A DNA stretch of 51,316 nucleotides from an uncultured Christensenellaceae bacterium (GTDB taxonomy: Bacteria; Bacillota; Clostridia; Christensenellales; Pumilibacteraceae), in contig CAJULE010000016.1 of NCBI GenBank assembly GCA_910587445.1, positions 1 to 51,316 of the forward strand. The letters run 5' to 3'. How positions within the stretch are numbered: the stretch's first letter is position 1; each line of letters begins with the position of its first letter. The notes beneath the pieces were generated by a model. The model was not told where the DNA came from, searched no databases, and saw only the letters and a list, made by a program, of their open reading frames with translations. Made by a program: the position numbers and the translations under genes. Below are positions 42,801 through 51,316 of the stretch, one piece after another.

Positions 42801-45800
42801 TCGCGAGGATATGAACAGGCAGGGCATAGCGCTCCAAAAGACCAACTACTATAAGTTGGAAACGGACGGCACATATACTCCTTGCGAGAGCACCGACCCC
42901 AATGCGATTGCAAGACCTGCCATTGTCTACAGCATTCACAATACGAATTCGCAGGCAGGCGTAGACGAGTCGTTCTCGATTACGCCGTACGACCTCGTAT
43001 TCGACGCGGATCTGAGCAGTCTGCCCGTCATAGACAATACCGATCTTACGAAAACCAATTCCAACCCCAAAAACGACGGCGTGTTTAAAACGCTCGAGGC
43101 TTCGCTTGCCGCAAATACGGATCACGGAGTCTATGTTCGCGAGAGCGCGACGGGTGCGGGCGCGCTCACGCCGTACGGTCACGACAGACTGTCCTTTGTC
43201 GTAGGCAGCTTGCCCTTTTCCATGAGCGGCGTCGACCCCGATACTGCGGCATATACGCAGACCGCCTACAACAACGAGCTCACTTTGAGCTATACGAGAA
43301 GGGCGGGCGGCATAGATTATATAAGCGTTTCTCCCAAAATCAGAAACAGAGGCAGTGCGGCTTATACCTTGAACGGCATACGTATCGGCGATACGAGCGG
43401 CGTGGAAGTCACTGTCGATATAGAGATAAGAATAATCAATTCGCTCCCGAGACTCGTAAATCCGAGCCAGGTTCTCTACTTAAAGACCGATTTTTCCGAT
43501 CCTTCGTCGAACAACTCGACCGACGAGGAATACTATACCGAAGGAAATTCGGGCAATCACTTCATGAATGTCGGCTATAATGTGCGCGAGTTCGTCATAA
43601 ACGAAATGGTGACCGACGACGACAGCACCGATATTGCTTCGCTCGAAATAGTTTCCGCTCCGAAAATCGGCACGATGATAGACGGCAAGTTCGTCGAAAT
43701 GCCGGACGGGACCGATTATATAACCGTCGAGCATAATGTCATGGGTTCGGGTCATCGTTCCCGCTATGCCGTCACGCGAATCACGGCGAAGAGTTCCACG
43801 CAGGCTCTCGAAACGGGACTTTTCATTCAGCTGGAAGTGACCGATAAGTATAACTGCGCTCTTTACGGAAATATGCACGACGGCGATCAGGGCAACGATC
43901 CCGAAAACTCGCTTACGAACACGGTCTATTTGGCGTTCCAGGTCGAAGTGTTGAACAGCGCGCCCACGCTTGCCGTCGGCGGTCAGTTCGAGACTGAAGA
44001 GGGCAGCCCCGTGAACAATTGGACGGCTCAGCCCGTGAACGTGACAGAAACTCTCGCTTCGCGCTATATCGTGCCCGACGAGGAGACGGCGCGTATGCTT
44101 ACCGATACCGGATATTATGCGGCGGACGGCGATAGCGCGACCACGCGTATTCTTGCCGACAACGTGCGCTTCTTCCTTAAGGACTACGACTCTCTCCAAC
44201 GTCTCATGCCTTACGCGGAAAACGCGGCAAAGCTTCCTCAAACGGGCTATGACGACGGCGGAGCCGCAGGTTGGGCTAATGACGTTGCAGTCAAGTTCGA
44301 CAATCCTTACGGCACGGTCGAGAATGTCGAAGATATAAAGAACACCGTAAAATTCGTTTGGTTTGCGGTCGAAAACGGAAATTATTATCTCGTCGATCTC
44401 GACGCAATGCTCAAACAGGCGGCGCAGGATATTTTGGCGGGCACGTTTACGGACGCTTCGGGAAATCCGTCGTCCGATCCTTACGATCTCGTAGTGCCGC
44501 ATACGGGCATGACCCTTGCCGAATGTCTCGAAAACGACGTCTTGTATTGGGCGGTGCGTATTTCGCCGATAACCGCGTTCGACAAGGACGGCATAAATAT
44601 AAGTATTCGCTATCGCGACAGCTCTCCCGAGGGCGGATGTACGCAGACTGTCATAGAGCAAGGCGTGACGAGCGCGCGCAATCCCGCATATGTCGGAAAC
44701 CGCGGGGACGGCGGCGAAAGACCCGTATTGACCACGCACAATGTTGCTTCGTTCAATCTCAAGATAGGCGCGCTCGGTATGACGCGCAACACCGTCGCGT
44801 ATTCCGCGGCGGAAGACCCCGAAGACGTTAACAGATATTTCGCATATCATATCGAAGGCGAAAGCCCTAATTACACTTACGAGCCCGTCTATCCGACCGA
44901 GCAGTTCTACTATAACCCCATTACTCTCGGTAACGACGCGAACTCTCAGGGGACGGAGCCTACGGCATATGTTCCGCTCAGCTATCTTGCCATTCCCGAA
45001 ACCATTCAGGATAATATGGCTCAGACCGTCGACTTCGACACGAGCTATTATCTCGACTCTCAGGCGTATCGAAAGGACTCCGATCGGACGAGAAATATGC
45101 TTATGAGTATGTCGTTGTACGATCCTGCCACGGGCTATAGCTGGACGGGAGCGGAAATACTCGAAAATCCGTATTTCGAAATAGAGTATACTGAAAGCTC
45201 CGATCTCGAAAACAGCCCGTATCTAAACAAAAATCTGTACTACAGCGTAGATACTGCGGATAAGATCCAAAAGCGAGACCGCACAAAACCCCTTCGCGAA
45301 GACCAATTCGGCTTTGCTATAAGGAAGAAGAGCGTGCGCACGAACGGCTATCTCGAGCTTACCGTCACTCTCGGTGCGTTTACTTATACAAGTCACGACT
45401 CGAATACCGACACGACTGTCTCGGGCGCAAGCGCTACGCGTATGGTGACGCAGGGCGAGGGAGATACGAGCACGGTTTCCCGCGAGACCGTCAAGCTTCG
45501 CATTGCGGTCACGAACGACAACATCAAGCTCACGAATCACACCGTGGAACTTTCCACCGCCGCGCTTAAAAACGACGCCGCATTTGTCGTGGGAAGACAG
45601 GACGCAGTGCTGTCGCTCGTAAACGACGATGATTCCAAGGACGCGGTTTCAAGCTCCGACTATCATCTGTCCGCAGAGTACGATATGTTCGACTATAAAA
45701 AGGCGAACGTCAAGCAACCGGGCGCGGACGCTTCCTCTACCGTCCTTCGTACGTTTAAGGAGAACGCATATTTCCTCTACCCGTCGTATGCCGGAAATCT

Positions 45801-48800
45801 CGACGAGGCACAGCTCGGTCATTTGTTCGAAACCGACGATAGCGGAAAGCTTGTAAACACGTATATAAACGACGCGGACGGCGAGTATACGCAGGAAAAA
45901 GTGATAGAGCGTCTCGCAGCATATTTCGGCGTAGATAAGACTCTTATAGAAGCCGCCGTAAACGGAAATGCGGGCGCGCTCGATGCTCTTAACGCCGCAA
46001 AGGACGTAAACCATAAGTATACGAATTTCTTTACCGTTTTGCCTCTCGGCAGCGACAGCACCAATCTCACGTTCCATGCCGTCCGCAGGATAAGCGTTGA
46101 TATCGATACGGCATGGGAAGAGTATGTTAAGAAAGATCCTTCGGCAGTTCGTTCGTTGGACACCGAGCTTATCGCAGTAAACGAGTACATCGCGACTGTT
46201 GACGATCTCGAGGGAATCGGCGCGAAGATAGAGGACGGCAAGATAGTGTTCTACTATCCGTTCCGCGTGATAGTTTACGACGATTATGTGGGCACGGGAA
46301 TGTTGGACGGCTCCTATTCCATACTCGAAGTGGACGTTCTCATCGGCAATTCCGATCCCTATACGAACGAAGCTATGGTCTCGAAAGATAAACCCGCCGG
46401 CGCACAGCTTACGGGCGACAGATATTTCGACATAGACATCGCGAAAGGCGAAGTGTATACTCTCCGCATAAGCGATCTGTTCGGGGACAATAACATGAGT
46501 ATGGACGAAACCGTGCGCGCTTTCCTTCCGAAGGACGAGATAAACGACGTGCTCGAGAAGAATGTTTCCGACTACTTCATGTTTAACACGGGACACGGAT
46601 ATCAATCTATCGCAGACGGAGAGAAGGTCGATACGCTTACTCTCGAGGATGCGACTTCCGCTACCGACGTAGGCATTGATTTTACGGGTTACTATATGAA
46701 ATCCGTACCCGTAAACAGCGATAACAGCAATAATGCAAGGCAACCCGCAAATACGTCGCGTAATGTATCGACGACGGCAACCGAGCGCGGTCAGATACGT
46801 ATTACGGCTATAAACCGTACGAGAAACAACGTGCCCGTAGAGTTCAAGCTTGTATTTACGGACGGAGAAAAATCCGTTTCCGTCATAGTCAGGGTCAAGG
46901 TGGGCAACCAGGCGCCCGTTCCTCTCATGACTCAGACAGGTACGTCTTATCTTCCCGAATCGATAGCTATGCGTACGGGCGAGGTATTCACTGTGCTCGT
47001 CACAAGCTGGGACAGATATATTTCGGGCGTGAAAGAAGTCGATTCGAGTATCGGCGCGGGAGACGAGATAGACACGAGCGGTTTCGGCGACGATTTCTAT
47101 AACGATACGATAAACGATGAGCTGAGGAAAAAGCTCGCCGACAGGTATTCGATAAACGGCAACGCAGACGATTACAAACAGTTCTCCGAGCGCCGCAATC
47201 CCAGCAATGCGATAGGAAATATGTCGAACCGGTTTATGAAGTTCGATTTCTCCGCAATCAGCTCGACAGCTTCCGCAGATAAGAACTATACAAAGTTCAT
47301 AAATGATTCGGACGTGGGCGGAACATACCCGTACTACGATACAAACGGCGAAGAGCATCAGAGCGGCAGCCTCGGCTACCTCTGTCTTGCCGACGACGAT
47401 TTGCCTTGGGGACTTAAGTTCCGCAATACCGACCCGCGCGGTATCAAGACCGACGCCGTTGAGTACACGGCGCTCAATCTTGTCGGAAACGATCTCTACG
47501 CATTGGCATTCCAGTTCAGGGCGCGCAGCAGCGTCAGCGATCTTCCGATAACTCTCACGGCATACGACGCCGAGGGTAAGAGCGTGCGCTTCACGTTCCG
47601 TATAACCGTGCGCAACTCCAATCCCACGGCAAAAGGAAACGATATAGCCAAAGACAATCCTTACGGCGTGACTTACGATGAAGACGAGGACGGCGGTGTA
47701 TATAAGATGACCATGAGCGTCGGGCAAGTCCTCGACCTTCCCGTCACTCTGTTCTGTGCGGATAAAGACGCCGGCGACGAGTCTGCTCTTCGCACGCAGC
47801 GTTCGTTCAACGGCTCGGCGTTCTCGATAGACGGCTTGCTCGGCACGAGCTCGAACGCCTACTTTACGCTCGAAGACAGAAGCCGTTCGGTTCGCATAGC
47901 CTGCGACAACGCCTTCCTGTCCGAAAAGACGTATACGGAGATACGGTTCCGCGTCGTCGATCCGCTCGCCGCCGTCTATGTGGAAATTCCGCTTAGGGTC
48001 TATACGCGTTACGGCGCGCTCTCTGATCCCACAAGCTCGAGCCCCGCGTCCGTGAGCGTCACGCCTGCCGACAAATTTGCCGACGGCGGGCAAGCCACGA
48101 TGTTGCAGCTCGTCGACACAAGGGGAGTGAGCGCCGTACTCGATCCCGATTACGGCTCGAACGTCACCTATAGGGTAAACGTGTTTGCACTGTTCGATTA
48201 TGCGGACGGCAAGCTTACGGTAAAGCCGCGCGACGAAAACTACGTCAACGACGTCGACGGCGAGAATTGTTTGCTTTCGTTCAATCCTTCGACGGGCGTG
48301 CTTTCCGAAAACGACAATATGAGGGCGCAGGAAAAGCTCGACTTTATGCGCAAATATTTCGACGTCACGATCTCCGAGGACGGTTCGCGCGCATTCTTCG
48401 TTCCGCGCGGAGCAACGCTCGATGTGGACGCGTTCCCGCTTTACTTCGAGGTTACCAAGGTCGTCGAAGGCTCTTCGGTCGATCCCGATACGAACGTCGT
48501 CGCGGAAATCCGCGCAAACGTAACCGTCGGCAACAGCGCGCCTACGGCGATACGCGAATCGGTTGCGAACAACAGCTCGTTCGGATCGACTCCGGGTGTC
48601 GGCGGAATTGCGCCGTCCGAAAATTTCCTTACGGTACGCGGCACGGCGGGATATTCGCAGACGTATTATCTGTGGAATAGGGACAACGCCGACCTCGGCT
48701 TGTTCTACGACCGAGACGCGGACGACGATATTACGTTCGTCGACGCGAAAGTCGTGAGTGACGCAGAAAATCCCGTTTACGACGGCTGGCAGGAAGACTC

Positions 48801-50805
48801 CGCTTTGGGTCTTTTGCAGGCGTACTCCGTCTCCGTCGGCAAGGACGATCGCGGCAGGTGGACGCTTACGGCAAGTATAGTCCGCAAGGTCCTTAATCCC
48901 GAAAACAGAGCCGCACCGTTCACGCTTCCCGTACGCGTTACGGCAAAAGACAGGTCGGGCGTGGAAGTCAGCACGGTAATCACCTTCGAAATACACAATT
49001 CCGATCCTTCGTTTACGGCAAGTCCGATGCATGACGAAAGAGATTACGAAATAGTGTTCGACGAGGAGAAGGGCGAGTACCTCCTCGAGTTAAAGCTCGA
49101 GGGCGGCACAAGCAAGAATTTCGACCTCAGAGAGTTCCTGAGCGACGTAGACACCATGGTAAACGGCGAAAGCTATACGATAACCGAAGGCTCGGCGACC
49201 GAAACTTCGCTCGAGATCCTTAATTACGTGGATTCGTCGAGCTTTGACAGGGTGGTTTATGCGGGCACGGCGTCCGACGATAAGGCGTTTGCCGTGCGGC
49301 TTGCCGACAGCAACAACCTCGTATTCAAGGTCGAGGCTCTGTCTTACGAGCGCGGCGCGTCTGCCGAAGTCGTAATGAAGCTTCGCGACTCTTCGCTTGC
49401 CGAAACGCCCGTTCCGCTTCGCATACGCTTCATAGTCGCAAACAGCGCTCCCACGCTTATAGAGGACGTTTCCACGACGATAACTCTTCTCGGCGGCAAC
49501 GGCGCGGACGGCGATTCGCTTAACGAATCCGCGGTTACCGTCGACGTCACCGATTGGGTCACGGACGCCAACCCCGCCGATCTCGGCGTGGAAGGCAGCC
49601 GCACTTATATCCGCGTTTATGCGTGGGTGCTCGGGAACATCGTTGCATACGGCGAGACGATCGAGCCGAGCGACGAAACCAATCTCTTCAATGTCTATAG
49701 GGTGAACGACGCGGAAAATCCTTATCAGCAAAAACTTGTCATAACCCCGCTTGCGGGCAGATACGGTTCGCAGACCATAACCGTATACGTGCGCGACGAC
49801 GGCGGCAGGGAAGCCGCGGAAGAGTCGGAAGGTTGGGCGCAGGAGTCGTTCACACTGACGGTCGAAATCGCGCGCGATCCCAATACTATCACGCTCAATA
49901 ATCTTTCCCTTCCGTATATGCGCGAGATCCCCGTTTCGCTCGACGACCTTGTTCCTTACGAGTATTCGCTCGGCTACGAGCTCAATCGCATATGGCAGTC
50001 GATCGAGATAGACGCGAACACCATAGGCGTAGAAATGCGCGACGGCGAGTACTTTATCAAAGCGAAAAAGAGCGAGACCGAAGTTTCGGGTCCCGTAAGA
50101 ATGTTTGCCGAATTTTCCGTGGGCGGTAAGGTTCAGGCAATACCGTTCTCCGTGACGATACTCAAGAACAATGCGCCCGATTATAAGGTCGCGGCGGACG
50201 GAGCGCTCATAAACGCGTTCAATTTCGAGACCGATGTGCTCGATATGTACGGCACGATCCGTCTCACGCCCGATCGGCTCTACACCGATCCCGAGGACGA
50301 TATGATGAAATTCCTCAGGGTGGGTTCGTCGCATACGTTCATAGTAAAGGCGGAGATAGACGAGGCGACGGGCGAACTTGTGGTTACTTTCGCTTCGCGC
50401 GGTACGGCAGAGCTCGATATATATATTACGGACGCTACGGGCAACGAATTCCGCCGTCCGATAACCGTGACGAATACCACGCTTCCCGAACTTAACTTCT
50501 TCCTGAGCCTTGCTCAAAGCTTCGTGCTCCGTCCTTGGCTGTATATAGGTATTCTCGTTGCGATCATCGTACTGATAATACTCATAATCTTCATTGCAGA
50601 CCAGAGACGCCGCAGAAAGCGCGAGCAAGCCGAGGTCGAAGCGCTTCTTGTTTCCGAAATGCAGCTCGAGGAGCAGATGCTTAAGCTCGCTTCGGCTCAG
50701 ACTCCCGACGGATCTCTTCCGCAGGGACAGCTCGATGTCGGCGTGCCTCCTCCTATGGGATTGCCGACGGGGCAGGATGATGATTCGTTTGACGACTCGA
50801 TCTAA
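39877..50805 (+). CDS. Giant cadherin/Ig-like surface protein with glycine-rich head
   Basis: A 3642-residue exported protein. Residues 1-32 are a signal peptide. Residues about 85-300 are a glycine-rich domain (YKLEAWGAQGG, IVIGGAG, LVAGGGGGGGNG, NGYARIVRI) resembling the Gly_rich (PF12810/ALK-type) domain. About 14 beta-rich modules follow, most ending in a V-x-V-x-N-S-A-P-T type joint, for example near residues 574, 751, 966, 1185, 1356, 1875, 2152, 2338, 2574, 2881, 3036, 3185 and 3425. This joint and the many Asp/Asn sites fit cadherin-like (calcium-binding) adhesin repeats. One TM helix (about 3555-3575) is followed by RRRRKREQ and a 70-residue acidic cytoplasmic tail. There is no LPXTG sorting signal. 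The RBS is CGGAGG. It is likely an adhesin anchored in the cell membrane and long enough to cross the wall. Confidence 0.88.
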   Translation: MKKNKLLCLILTVLMSLALIAGGGAILTVSNALENKTSAVEGEDIDVASSVENITGTWTKSGSNYYKLYNYTGGVQSVVLPRGSYKLEAWGAQGGNDGKKGGHGGYASGTYTITGDTTVYIVIGGAGASSCGGTGGGYNGGGNSGTYGSSGAGGGATHFATATGTLNSLKGNKGAVLLVAGGGGGGGNGTDCAGWGGGSSPGPNAAGTGALTNNDTYFGQGQASIMTGNNDGGGGGGGYYGGAGATTDTQGAGGSAFASSSLTGSSFINGNASMPNPSSYGANYTKDATSTGLNGYARIVRINTPPTSKSAAFTVARTATKAIGVTEVASDTDSGDSITYVAQKIYTDAACSVEATAYFTYTATSTTSITVHPKKRFTTTTFYTKVKDSYNAQTVVSFTVNASAYTPPAAAAYGLKNNGTGIYGNSAKTGSNYPAISSITSAAAWGSADIYNPMATGRRTYMITRPLELQSSTRWNGLTSATINVADLAYSTDAYSGALLDDVYITTYSASGAGTNYNVTASGSNAKWTSLTITPLLASSTGWFVIPITIGMYEKSTGTELTTAAQRISLDIVFRIGNERPTLTQFKTVELNTTTATTASVSIADILSDRNGNTLEFYRNATTIIDRVVVPEHEYMYVDKFGTLLSAANYNVGGTGGAGAIDDPFTSTPTGFQPTSIHNASLPDEVNVHKEAYVTYAINGSTLQFTAIRATRSQYDDNRAVAGLGHFYIVVHISDSGDPRDTGLWYPIAIRVTDNSAPVVRSLDYTFDAPVITEGMTTAEMDAAKANAENVVISPYFLSTSPTKGIGAINPLDYDDPTKYVDEALGSDISEFVLDVGHNGKKIDFAFNDFLYVNSDFGDPTSTGNYFQSYRNYIGYREYVTPERVKLYAPASYFSRLTAAQKLKAGITELTVAEKTDFGFSDTTAEVVSFYGIRLRALQSTLERWVEVPLRLTDIFDNVTETTVAVKVNNRKSTVREDMNRQGIALQKTNYYKLETDGTYTPCESTDPNAIARPAIVYSIHNTNSQAGVDESFSITPYDLVFDADLSSLPVIDNTDLTKTNSNPKNDGVFKTLEASLAANTDHGVYVRESATGAGALTPYGHDRLSFVVGSLPFSMSGVDPDTAAYTQTAYNNELTLSYTRRAGGIDYISVSPKIRNRGSAAYTLNGIRIGDTSGVEVTVDIEIRIINSLPRLVNPSQVLYLKTDFSDPSSNNSTDEEYYTEGNSGNHFMNVGYNVREFVINEMVTDDDSTDIASLEIVSAPKIGTMIDGKFVEMPDGTDYITVEHNVMGSGHRSRYAVTRITAKSSTQALETGLFIQLEVTDKYNCALYGNMHDGDQGNDPENSLTNTVYLAFQVEVLNSAPTLAVGGQFETEEGSPVNNWTAQPVNVTETLASRYIVPDEETARMLTDTGYYAADGDSATTRILADNVRFFLKDYDSLQRLMPYAENAAKLPQTGYDDGGAAGWANDVAVKFDNPYGTVENVEDIKNTVKFVWFAVENGNYYLVDLDAMLKQAAQDILAGTFTDASGNPSSDPYDLVVPHTGMTLAECLENDVLYWAVRISPITAFDKDGINISIRYRDSSPEGGCTQTVIEQGVTSARNPAYVGNRGDGGERPVLTTHNVASFNLKIGALGMTRNTVAYSAAEDPEDVNRYFAYHIEGESPNYTYEPVYPTEQFYYNPITLGNDANSQGTEPTAYVPLSYLAIPETIQDNMAQTVDFDTSYYLDSQAYRKDSDRTRNMLMSMSLYDPATGYSWTGAEILENPYFEIEYTESSDLENSPYLNKNLYYSVDTADKIQKRDRTKPLREDQFGFAIRKKSVRTNGYLELTVTLGAFTYTSHDSNTDTTVSGASATRMVTQGEGDTSTVSRETVKLRIAVTNDNIKLTNHTVELSTAALKNDAAFVVGRQDAVLSLVNDDDSKDAVSSSDYHLSAEYDMFDYKKANVKQPGADASSTVLRTFKENAYFLYPSYAGNLDEAQLGHLFETDDSGKLVNTYINDADGEYTQEKVIERLAAYFGVDKTLIEAAVNGNAGALDALNAAKDVNHKYTNFFTVLPLGSDSTNLTFHAVRRISVDIDTAWEEYVKKDPSAVRSLDTELIAVNEYIATVDDLEGIGAKIEDGKIVFYYPFRVIVYDDYVGTGMLDGSYSILEVDVLIGNSDPYTNEAMVSKDKPAGAQLTGDRYFDIDIAKGEVYTLRISDLFGDNNMSMDETVRAFLPKDEINDVLEKNVSDYFMFNTGHGYQSIADGEKVDTLTLEDATSATDVGIDFTGYYMKSVPVNSDNSNNARQPANTSRNVSTTATERGQIRITAINRTRNNVPVEFKLVFTDGEKSVSVIVRVKVGNQAPVPLMTQTGTSYLPESIAMRTGEVFTVLVTSWDRYISGVKEVDSSIGAGDEIDTSGFGDDFYNDTINDELRKKLADRYSINGNADDYKQFSERRNPSNAIGNMSNRFMKFDFSAISSTASADKNYTKFINDSDVGGTYPYYDTNGEEHQSGSLGYLCLADDDLPWGLKFRNTDPRGIKTDAVEYTALNLVGNDLYALAFQFRARSSVSDLPITLTAYDAEGKSVRFTFRITVRNSNPTAKGNDIAKDNPYGVTYDEDEDGGVYKMTMSVGQVLDLPVTLFCADKDAGDESALRTQRSFNGSAFSIDGLLGTSSNAYFTLEDRSRSVRIACDNAFLSEKTYTEIRFRVVDPLAAVYVEIPLRVYTRYGALSDPTSSSPASVSVTPADKFADGGQATMLQLVDTRGVSAVLDPDYGSNVTYRVNVFALFDYADGKLTVKPRDENYVNDVDGENCLLSFNPSTGVLSENDNMRAQEKLDFMRKYFDVTISEDGSRAFFVPRGATLDVDAFPLYFEVTKVVEGSSVDPDTNVVAEIRANVTVGNSAPTAIRESVANNSSFGSTPGVGGIAPSENFLTVRGTAGYSQTYYLWNRDNADLGLFYDRDADDDITFVDAKVVSDAENPVYDGWQEDSALGLLQAYSVSVGKDDRGRWTLTASIVRKVLNPENRAAPFTLPVRVTAKDRSGVEVSTVITFEIHNSDPSFTASPMHDERDYEIVFDEEKGEYLLELKLEGGTSKNFDLREFLSDVDTMVNGESYTITEGSATETSLEILNYVDSSSFDRVVYAGTASDDKAFAVRLADSNNLVFKVEALSYERGASAEVVMKLRDSSLAETPVPLRIRFIVANSAPTLIEDVSTTITLLGGNGADGDSLNESAVTVDVTDWVTDANPADLGVEGSRTYIRVYAWVLGNIVAYGETIEPSDETNLFNVYRVNDAENPYQQKLVITPLAGRYGSQTITVYVRDDGGREAAEESEGWAQESFTLTVEIARDPNTITLNNLSLPYMREIPVSLDDLVPYEYSLGYELNRIWQSIEIDANTIGVEMRDGEYFIKAKKSETEVSGPVRMFAEFSVGGKVQAIPFSVTILKNNAPDYKVAADGALINAFNFETDVLDMYGTIRLTPDRLYTDPEDDMMKFLRVGSSHTFIVKAEIDEATGELVVTFASRGTAELDIYITDATGNEFRRPITVTNTTLPELNFFLSLAQSFVLRPWLYIGILVAIIVLIILIIFIADQRRRRKREQAEVEALLVSEMQLEEQMLKLASAQTPDGSLPQGQLDVGVPPPMGLPTGQDDDSFDDSI

Positions 50806-50814
50806 ATAAAAAGT

Positions 50815-50826
50815 CCCGAGAGATTA
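50815..50826 (+). repeat. Orphan 5' arm of a family D element
   Basis: CCCGAGAGATTA, 9 bp after the giant gene stop in the same context (AAATAAAAAGTCC) as the pgk arm. Its perfect complement TAATCTCTCGGG is not downstream but at 38789-38800, before the giant gene. Confidence 0.7.
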
Positions 50827-50847
50827 TAAACGTTGCAATACATTGTC

Positions 50848-50890
50848 AAGAGGGTGTGCATTGAAGTATTTCATTGCACGTCCTCTTTTT
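50848..50890 (+). terminator. Terminator repeat, copy 3 (after the giant gene)
   Basis: Same stem as 38950-38992 followed by TTTTT. It is part of an 80-bp direct repeat (50840-50919) of 38942-39022 that brackets the giant gene. Confidence 0.88.
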
Positions 50891-50929
50891 GTATACTCGT
50901 AATATCCCCGCTGTTTCGCGCATTTTTTC

Positions 50930-51316
50930 TTTTAATTCCGAGCCTATTCTCTTATGTCATTTCGCGCCTATTTTTTTCCTGTCATTCCGAGCGCTTTCTC
51001 TTATGTCATTTCGCGCCTATTCTCTTCCTGTCATTTCGCGCGCTTCCTTCTTTGTCATTTCGACCGGAGCACTTCTTTCTTTGTCATTTCGAGCGGAGCG
51101 AAGCGAAGTGGAGAAATCCAAACCTAAGAAAAGGAAAAAGATGTTTCGACTACGTCCTAAGGGACTCCGCTCAACATGACAATGCAGAGGTGTTCTTTTT
51201 CCTGTTATTTCGAGCTTGTTTTTTTTTCTGTCATTTCGACCGGAGCGAAGCGAAGTGGAGAAATCCAAATTAAAAGACCTTTCGACTGCGCTCAAGGTGA
51301 CAGTGATGTCCCATGT
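50930..51316. repeat. Family C repeat cluster at the right end
   Basis: About nine TGTCATTTCG-type units, several truncated to TCATTTCGCGC. Full copies lie at about 51083-51118 and 51230-51268. It ends in the CTTTCGACTGCGCTCAAGG unit also found at about 39218. No gene was found in 50806-51316. Confidence 0.8.

Noticed and set aside
45649..49032. Minus-strand open frame of 1127 codons inside the giant gene
   Set aside because: It is antisense to a clearly coding frame with signal peptide and repeated domain joints. The product is rich in Arg/His/Tyr with no domain pattern, and it has no RBS. It follows from the codon bias of the plus-strand gene.
50540..50805. Sortase signal at the end of the giant protein
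   Set aside because: No LPXTG-like motif precedes the TM helix, and the tail after it is 70 residues, too long for a sorting signal.

Overview
The window reads as chromosomal DNA of an uncultured Clostridia-type Bacillota. Supporting signs are a CtsR-McsA-McsB-ClpC operon with a CtsR operator, a Min/SpoIVFB block next to methylglyoxal synthase, the radical SAM / DUF2344 / RNase G trio, a PdaB-like sporulation deacetylase, strong GGAGG ribosome binding sites and consensus SigA promoters with 17-bp spacers. No transposase, phage, plasmid, CRISPR, rRNA or tRNA gene was recognised.

Layout. 1-3800: hairpin repeat, MATE exporter, PdaB-like deacetylase and a tandem OB-fold SSB-like protein. 3816-6356 (minus): membrane-anchored beta-propeller/SH3-like surface protein. 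6722-9821: Ppx/GppA-HD phosphatase, Maf and a divergent MreB-like protein in one tight operon. 9822-10697: repeats. 10698-13098 (minus): small membrane protein and an MBG-domain lipoprotein preceded by a highly structured leader RNA with its own terminator. 13291-22542: mgsA, minD, minE-like, a one-TM protein in the spoIVFA position, a spoIVFB-like protease, a DUF4132 protein, the radical SAM protein, DUF2344 and RNase G. 22778-24994: GH63/MGH1-like glycosidase. 25810-27752 (minus): groEL-groES. 27979-28428: dCMP deaminase. 29180-33764: ctsR-mcsA-mcsB-clpC. 33868-38557: long-form HPF, Pgi, a xylose-isomerase-like TIM barrel and Pgk. 39877-50805: a single 3642-residue surface protein with a glycine-rich head, about 14 cadherin/Ig-like modules and one C-terminal TM helix.

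The protein-coding part is mostly core physiology: cell shape and division, protein quality control, ribosome hibernation and central glycolysis. Three large exported proteins (846, 600 and 3642 aa) make up the accessory surface layer.

The intergenic DNA is unusual. It is packed with dispersed repeats that fold as nested hairpins. One family begins at or just after a stop codon (MATE, hpf, pgk) and is closed by inverted-repeat arms whose sequence differs between copies while pairing is kept. The copy belonging to the giant gene is split: one arm follows the gene and the other lies before it, and recombination between flanking direct repeats would restore it. This suggests that the giant gene arrived, or can leave, as a roughly 12.1-kb block.
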